Below, piece by piece: positions 57,880-64,000 of a stretch of 64,000 nucleotides of DNA. How positions within the stretch are numbered: the stretch's first letter is position 1; every line of letters begins with the position of its first letter. The stretch is taken from positions 41,820,001 to 41,884,000 of the forward strand of contig NC_134539.1 of the NCBI RefSeq assembly GCF_050624435.1. The letters are read 5' to 3'. Origin of the DNA: Tenrec ecaudatus (lineage: Eukaryota > Chordata > Mammalia > Afrosoricida > Tenrecidae). A program made the translations under genes and the position numbers. The notes under the pieces were generated by a model. That model had not been told where the DNA came from. It searched no databases and saw nothing but the letters and a program-made list of their open reading frames with translations.

Positions 57880-59165
57880 TGTAATGGAAATGCATTTTAA
57901 GACACAAATTGATTCTCCCTTCCTCCTACTCCAAATCTCCCCTTCTCAGGCAGAAATCCCCTCACCAATTTAAGCCAAATAGATTCCAGGCTTCTCCTAG
58001 TTCTGTAAGGAGGTCTAGGGCATTTTGTAAGATAAATAGAGACTTAGGGGAAGGAGCTTATCTGTCGGGCTCATCTGTCTGTAAAAAGAGCTAAACACTG
58101 TCTATGTAGAATATATGGGTTTCCACTAAATAGGTAAAGATTTATTTTCTAGGACATTAAGCGATTTCCCAGTGCAATATGTATATGTCCCTTGATCAGG
58201 ACAACTTTAATATGCTCCATTATTCACTTTCAGAAGGCTCTCAGTTTAGAAAATACCAGTAACTATTTTCAATCATACTAATAAGACACTATCTTACACA
58301 AATAATCACCGGGCTAGGCAGTGCAAGTGTAGAGGAATAACCTAATATTCACTTGAACATAAATGAAGTGGGTTTAGTATAGTGCAAAAAAAAAGCTCGG
58401 AATTTGGAATCAAAGTTGTAGTTTTAAGGTTATCTTCTAAGCATAGCCTCAGGTTCTCTTAGACAATCTAGTGATAGAATGCCTGCCTACTTTTCTGACA
58501 GAACTATCAGGAAGGAAAATTAAGACAGCAGAGAGCATATGGGAACTGCTTTATGAATGGATAGCAAGTCTATAGAAAGTAACACTAAAGGCAATAAGTA
58601 ATAAGCCTTAGAGATGTTTTGGTAATAATAAATTAGTAGCTGAATTGCCACAGGTAGTTCATATTGTGATTTCATATTTAATTAATTATAGATTGAAATT
58701 GTGAAATTTTATGTATACAAGACTTACCTGCACATTAAATTTTTTTTTCACCTCTTAGAAGAGTCAGCTAATTTTTCTTTGTTTTCAATCTGAAATAACA
58801 TCCAGTAAATGATGCCAAATTTCATAGATGAGGATGCATAAATATTTGTTATGCAAAAGTTCTTTTAATTGTTCCCTAATTCCCAAAGCAATTTAAAGTT
58901 AAAGTAAAAGATTTGGGAATGGAGACGCTGCTTGACACATTAGGGACAATGTCCCACAGATTCACTAAAGAGTGGTAGTAGGAACAAATTAAAGCTCAAA
59001 ATAATTAAATAAAACTACCCTGCCCATTTAACTTTCACAAATACAGGATAAGTGTTCACCAAATATTATTAAATGCAAAAGACTTTAGATTAAAAATACA
59101 TTTGCCAAAACAAAGTTAATTCAATGTCTTTAATGATTCAACTGATAATTAATTACCAAAGCAAA
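57880..59165. other. intergenic, no gene recognised
   Basis: AT-rich and unassigned. Confidence 0.45.
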
Positions 59166-59167
59166 TA

Positions 59168-59800
59168 ACAGAATTAAAGAAAATAATCCAGATATTATGA
59201 AAAAAAATAAAGTGGGTTTTTTTCATTAAATTAAATTCATTATCGCTTAATATTTTGGTTTCTTTTATCTTCACTCTTTCTGAAAAGACAAGTTCATTCA
59301 GGATGCCATCTGAGATAGTTAGTTAATTGTGCCAACCTGGTTGATAAACACATATGGAGTTAATTGAAGCGCAGAGGGATATATGGCTCCATGAGCCCTC
59401 ACCTTTCGAGTTCTCAGGTCTCTTGCTTTCTGATGGTTGAACCAGGGTGCATCTTCCTTAGCCAGTTCCCTGCTCAGCTGGCAAGGCTCACTTCCTGCAA
59501 GACATCCCCCAGGAGAAGCCACATGGACCTACCCCGATCCAGCTTTGGGTGCTGGAGCAGCCGTGTGGAGAACCCTGCCAGTACTGAGATGCTTACAGGT
59601 TCACTGACTCAGCTTTCCTCCTGCAGTTGGCATCGTGTGTGTTTTGTGAGATGGATGACAGAATTAAAGAAAATAATCCAGATATGGAAAAAATAAAGTG
59701 GGTTTTTTTCATTGAATTAAATTCATTATTGTTTAATATTTTTGCTTATTTTTTCTTCACTCTTTCTGAGAAGATAAGTTCATTCAGGATGTCATCCCAG
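59168..59800. repeat. pair of ~140-bp direct repeats around a repeat element
   Basis: 59168-59308 and 59657-59797 share 'acagaattaaagaaaataat' through 'aagttcattcaggatg' at about 92% identity with one small gap. The interval between them is almost exactly the repeat at 59312-59656. At 140 bp the copies are far too long to be a normal transposon target duplication. Confidence 0.88.
59312..59656 (-). repeat. interspersed repeat, same family as 25147-25670
   Basis: 'gttaattgtgccaacctgg' at the left, then 'agccagttccctgctcagct', 'acatccccaggagaagcc'-like sequence and 'ctcctgcagttggcatcgtg'. It is the complement of the unit A element. Confidence 0.65.
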
Positions 59801-60134
59801 CCCTTTTATGAAGAGAAAATAAAATACAGATATGCATTTAAATGAATAAATCTACAGCACATTAATAAAGCCACAAAGGAAAAATTAAAATCTTATCAGA
59901 TAGCTTGGGCCATCAATCCCAATTGTAGATGAAATATCATTGGAGTAAAATGTTCTAGATGTTGACTATAATATCCAAAAAAACATTGTGATTTATAGTC
60001 AAATGTTCGGTTTCTCTGAAAAATAAGTTTACTTAAGATATGAGAAGCAATGTTTATGCACCCACGTAGGCACTGTGGTGAATGGAATGAATTGGCATTG
60101 CTCTTCAATCCCTATTTTTATAACTCCCAGTAAA

Positions 60135-60533
60135 TCATTGGTTGGGACCATGTAACTGGAGTGTGTGAAACACTGATAGAGGACATTGGTTTTTGTTTTG
60201 TTTTTCCATTCTACTGGCCAAATAAGTGATCGATCTCAGGACTAGGAAGAGTAATCTCACAACCACTAAGAGCCACCAGCCAAGCGCATAGTAGATCCTG
60301 ATCTGTAGTAGCCAAGGCACTAGAGAACTCAGCACCAAGATCATGAAACAGAGGGAAGTAGGGCAAAGATTGTGAGGCAGATTCTTTAGAATGTGGTTAA
60401 AGTATCTTCTAATATTATGACTCTGATCCAGGTAATATTCAATGCTGTAATAAAGGTGGCCCAAGCCATAACATTTCCTTTGATGATGGGATGAATGCAT
60501 GTGGGGAATAATACCAGAGAATCTGTCATGCAT
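60135..60533 (-). other. unassigned 132-codon open frame
   Basis: The frame has a strongly hydrophobic stretch in its C-terminal half (CFMILVLSSLVPWLLQI and YYALGWWLLVVVRLLFLVL) that would form one or two membrane segments. I do not recognise the family. The frame lies in unique-looking AT-rich sequence with no visible promoter or conserved neighbour. Chance, or a decayed processed copy of an unknown membrane protein, are both possible. Confidence 0.2.
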
Positions 60534-60619
60534 CTCCTAGTGCAACCCTTACAAATGGGGTTAAAAAGTGGGAGATATGTATTAGGAATATTCAGATGAA
60601 AGGTAAATAAAAACAATGA

Positions 60620-61750
60620 AAAAACTCGACAAACTCAGTGAAATGTTCAGAGTCTGAAAAGTGAACAGAAAACGGGCTAACTACTAAAGTCTTCATGGGC
60701 AACTCCAAGAGTAGAGATGACTAGGATGCTCAATTACCTTCTCCTTCCCCAACACGAATGTAACTTCTTCACTCACTTTATTGCAGTCTTAATGAAAGTT
60801 AAATATTTGATGATACCACAAAAGAAGAATCTATGGTCCCTTCAGAAGCCATGCAATGAGGCAAATAAAAACAACAAATTAAAGAGTTCAAGGAAAGGAT
60901 AATAGTCCTAATCCACTGCCTGACTTGGTGTAAAACCAGCTAACCTGGTGTCCTTTGAATTGCTATGAATAAAATATCCTGAGAGTGGTGAAGAAACCTT
61001 ATCAGAATTGTTGGGAAAAGGTGCCCAAGTTACCATGAAACTGAAATCTTGTAAGGGGAAAGACTTAAGGAATGATATGATCAAGTTAAATCAATGGAAC
61101 TACTGAAAACTTAAATTCCCAGCCCAAATCATATGGGGGATCTACTGATCTGGTTTCCAAAAATTTACTGTAATGTTTGTGTCTATTGTTTTGTTTGGTT
61201 GTGGTTCATTCATAATAGAGTGTACTCAGGGGTTCTATGTCAGTGGAGGTCACCTTCTTGAAGCTGTGTTATATGCTTTCCCATGTGTTGGCATAAGAAA
61301 CCCAGGATTGATAAACCCATAAGGAGAGCAAATAGAACAAGGGGTCTGGGGAGGGGGTGCAGGGGTAGTGGTGGGGGTGGTTGCAAGGGGAACAATGACA
61401 AGGACTGCATGTAGAAAAAAGATTGTTTGCACACTGACTGTGGTGACAATTGTACAATTCGCCTTAAGTGATTGAAATATGGTATGCTATGATATATGCA
61501 TGACATCCCAACTAATTAAAGACAATCAAACGAAAGAGTATGAAGTGGACTTTCACAAAAATGATAAAATAGGGAATTCTAAAGGCCACCCTTCCATGAA
61601 TTTGCTACCAAAATAGAATCCTATTGAAATCCACTCAAAAACTTACAAAACAGCCACACCACAGTAAGAGAGTTTAGTGGTATTTAAACAAGTCAGCCTA
61701 GAAGACAGCAGCCCACAAAACTGGTAGCTTGCCGCTGGGCAGTAGGAACA
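60620..61750. other. intergenic, possibly old L1-derived at 61200-61500
   Basis: A G-rich tract (61340-61390) followed by 'tggtgacaattgtacaattc' loosely resembles old L1 3' ends. No gene. Confidence 0.3.
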
Positions 61751-61754
61751 GCGT

Positions 61755-61970
61755 ATCAAAAACCAAACCCACTGCCAGGGCGTCCACACCAATTTGGAGC
61801 GACCCTTAATGACAGAATAGAACTTTCTCTTTGCTTTTCAGAGACTGTAAGTCTGTTCACTAGCAGACAGCCTCACCTTTCCCTGTGAAACAGCTGGTGG
61901 GTTCACACTGTGGGTGTTGGCGTTAGTAAGTTAACATATAACACACACCACCACCAGATCCTCCAGGGAC
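61755..61970 (-). repeat. AfroSINE
   Basis: 'aaaccaaacccactgccagg', 'ttttcagagactgtaagtct', 'gtgggttcacactgtgggtg', 'accaccaccagatcctcc' in complement orientation. Confidence 0.76.
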
Positions 61971-62144
61971 AATATACCAAAATTAACCCAACTTTCACTC
62001 TCATCAAGTTGATCCCCAACGTAGAGACTATGTCATTCTCCAAGAATTATGGGCAATAGTTCTGTACTTTCTAGGGGTTCCTGGAGGATCACCTCAAAGG
62101 GCGTGCCTTTATTTCCTCAAAATTCTCCTAGTGGTGAGATGGCT

Positions 62145-62525
62145 TCTTTTAAACTGTCCAACACATTTTAAAACCAATAAATTAGCTGTTAGCCTTTATT
62201 TGCCGTGCTGGAGGAGAATGTTGCAAATAGCATGGGCTGCGAAAAGGACGAACCAGTTTGTACAAACCAGTATGCCGAGAAGGCTCCCTAGAGAGCACTC
62301 CCTGAAGAAAGCCGCCACCTTTGGTAAAAGGTGCAGAAGAGGCAAGCTCTCAATGACATGGTGTGACACAGTGGCTGCAACAATGGACTCGGGACCAAGC
62401 ACAATTGTGAAGAGGGCGCTGGACCGGGCAATGTTTCCTTCTGTTGTGCTATGTGTCGGTACTGACCTGATGCCACATAGCAACAATAACGACGTATTAG
62501 CTGTTGCTGCTGAACACCCTTGATA
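62145..62525 (+). repeat. RTE (BovB-like) LINE, 3' end
   Basis: A 130-codon frame contains WRRMLQIAWAAKRTNQFV (RTE WRRILNIPWTAKRTNKSV), then WCDTVAATMDSG, STIVKRALDRAMFPSVVLC. The nucleotide end is 'gccacatagcaacaataacg'. The element keeps a continuous frame over its last third but has lost the 'GHVVRRDQSLEKDIML' segment. Confidence 0.75.
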
Positions 62526-62529
62526 ACAG

Positions 62530-63445
62530 GTGAATCAAAAGCTGGAGGTGAAAGGCTAGTGAATGAGAAAAACAAGGAATGAAGTCATTAACAAGGAACC
62601 GTACCTAAAAGAGTTCTAGAAGGTAGAATTTTAAACTGGTTGGTTGCATGTTTGTTGAAGTTGTGTTCCTATATACATGAAGAGTACATGGAAGCAATGA
62701 TCGGCACATGTCCTTTTTTTCCTTTCAGGCATTTAAGGACCTCTCTGTCAATAAAGTAGTAGAATAATAGTTGTATTAACTGGATTTCCTTGTAGGGAGT
62801 GAGAATTGTCGTATCACAGTCAGCACTGTACTGCAAGACAGATTTCAAAATACCCTTTTGAGAAACTCTTTGTGAATCAATAGCTCACTTTTGAGCTTAA
62901 CAATCTAATATCTTGGCACTCACACAGTAAAAAACTAATTAGAAAATTAATTCAGCAATGTCATCGATCAAACCACAGCTCCTACAATCAGCAACAAGAA
63001 CCTATGAGGAGGGGGAAGTACAAAATACTATCTGCCACTTGACAATATGAAGGGACTTCAAAAAGTTTGTAGAAAGAATCTATTACCTTTTTAAATATAT
63101 ATATGTTTTATTAGCATCTCCAATCATTCCAATACATCCCTTCTGTTAACCTGCAGCTCTGTTGCTCAGTCCCATCAGGTGTGCTATACAATCACCAGTT
63201 CTATTAACACCCTCTCCCCGCTTCCTCTCTCTCTCCAGACGCTCAGGGACCATTGCTCCTACCACTGTCTCAGAGGGGTAGTCTGTCTTCAGTACCATGT
63301 ACCAATCAATCCTAAATATATAAATGAACATATGCAAATCTAACCTGATTAATGAGGTATATGACATAAAGACTTAATAGCAAGGGGAGCAAATCTTAAA
63401 GAACTAGAGGACAGTTACGTGGTTCATCAGTGCCGTACTTCACAC
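62530..63445. other. intergenic, no gene recognised
   Basis: Unassigned, with short frames only. Confidence 0.45.
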
Positions 63446-63448
63446 TGG

Positions 63449-64000
63449 ATTTTTTAAAAATCTTTTTAATAGGGGCTCATACAACTCTTATCACAATTCA
63501 TATATACATCAATTGTGTAAAGCATATTGTACATTCACTGCCCTCATCATTCTCAAAACATTTGCTCTCCACCTCAGCCCCTGGCATCAGCTCCTCATAT
63601 TTCCCCTCCCTCCCTTCTTTTCTCTCCCTCATGAACCTTTAATAATTTATAAATTATTATTTTTTTCATAACTTGCCCTTTCCGACGTCTCCCTTCACCC
63701 ACTTCTCTGGTGTCCATCCTGCAGGGAGGAGGTTATATGTAGATCCTTGTAATTGATTACCCCCTCCAACCCAACCTCCTTCCACCCTCCCAGTATCACC
63801 ACTCACACCACTGGTCCTGAAGGGATCATCTACCCTGGATTCCCTGTTTTTCCAGTTCCTGTCTGTACCAGCGTACATCCTTTGGTCTAGCCATATTTTA
63901 AAGTAGAATTGGGATCATAATAGTGGAGGTTGGGGGGAGGAAGCATTTAGGAACTAGAGGAAAATTGTATATTTCATCATTGCTACATTACCCCCTGATT
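63449..64000 (-). repeat. L1 LINE, 3'UTR, cut by the window end
   Basis: 'aataggggctcatacaactc', 'catatatacatcaattgtgt', 'catgaacctttaataattta', 'gtctagccatattttaaagt' match 30455-31085 along its length. It continues past position 64000. Confidence 0.8.

Noticed and set aside
62131-62523. 130-codon + strand open frame
   Set aside because: Explained by the RTE LINE 3' end; it carries WRRMLQIAWAAKRTN and DTVAATM.
1-64000. CRISPR array, operon, phage or bacterial system
   Set aside because: No regularly spaced repeats, no ribosome-binding sites or dense gene packing; all features are those of a mammalian chromosome.
1-64000. Endogenous retrovirus
   Set aside because: No gag, pol or env-like frame, no paired LTRs and no primer-binding site could be recognised; reverse transcriptase signals all fit L1 or RTE LINEs.

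Overview
The window is mammalian nuclear DNA, most likely from a tenrec (Afrosoricida, probably Echinops telfairi or a close relative). Two repeat signals support this. There are many tRNA-derived AfroSINE copies (GGAGCCCTGGTGG...TTCAAAC... type), which are restricted to Afrotheria. There are also three SPIN hAT elements, a horizontally transferred family that is known in tenrec among afrotherians. Lineage L1s and BovB-like RTE elements of the kind seen in Afrotheria fit the same picture. The species call is inference; placement in Afrotheria is firmer.

Only two intact protein genes are convincing, both single-exon class II olfactory receptors: an OR13F1-like gene on the + strand (39006-39965) and an OR13C4-like gene on the - strand (53775-54728). 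Human 9q31 carries OR13F1 next to OR13C4 in the same opposed orientation, so this is a conserved piece of the OR13 cluster. A third OR, at about 20214-20882, is a 5'-truncated OR13F1 copy that lacks roughly residues 1-100.

Layout. 0-13 kb: repeats only, including a mariner with both ends, a SINE-bearing inverted repeat, and an internally deleted RTE. 13.4-29.1 kb (unit A) and 31.1-49.6 kb (unit B): two collinear copies of an old tandem duplication, each built as RTE relic, unique spacer, OR13F1 copy, unique spacer, mariner relic. Each unit was later interrupted by its own L1, SINE, RTE and SPIN insertions. 49.6-64 kb: the OR13C4-like gene among old repeats.

The most interesting signal is a mismatch in divergence between the two units. 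The shared OR coding segment differs by about 3% and the next ~185 bp by about 8%, but the rest of the units by roughly 30%. This points to gene conversion between the broken and intact receptors long after the duplication. I saw no CRISPR array, operon, RNA gene or other new system, and no endogenous retrovirus I could support. Repeat families were recognised from memory of their consensus sequences, and repeat boundaries are approximate unless target-site duplications are given.
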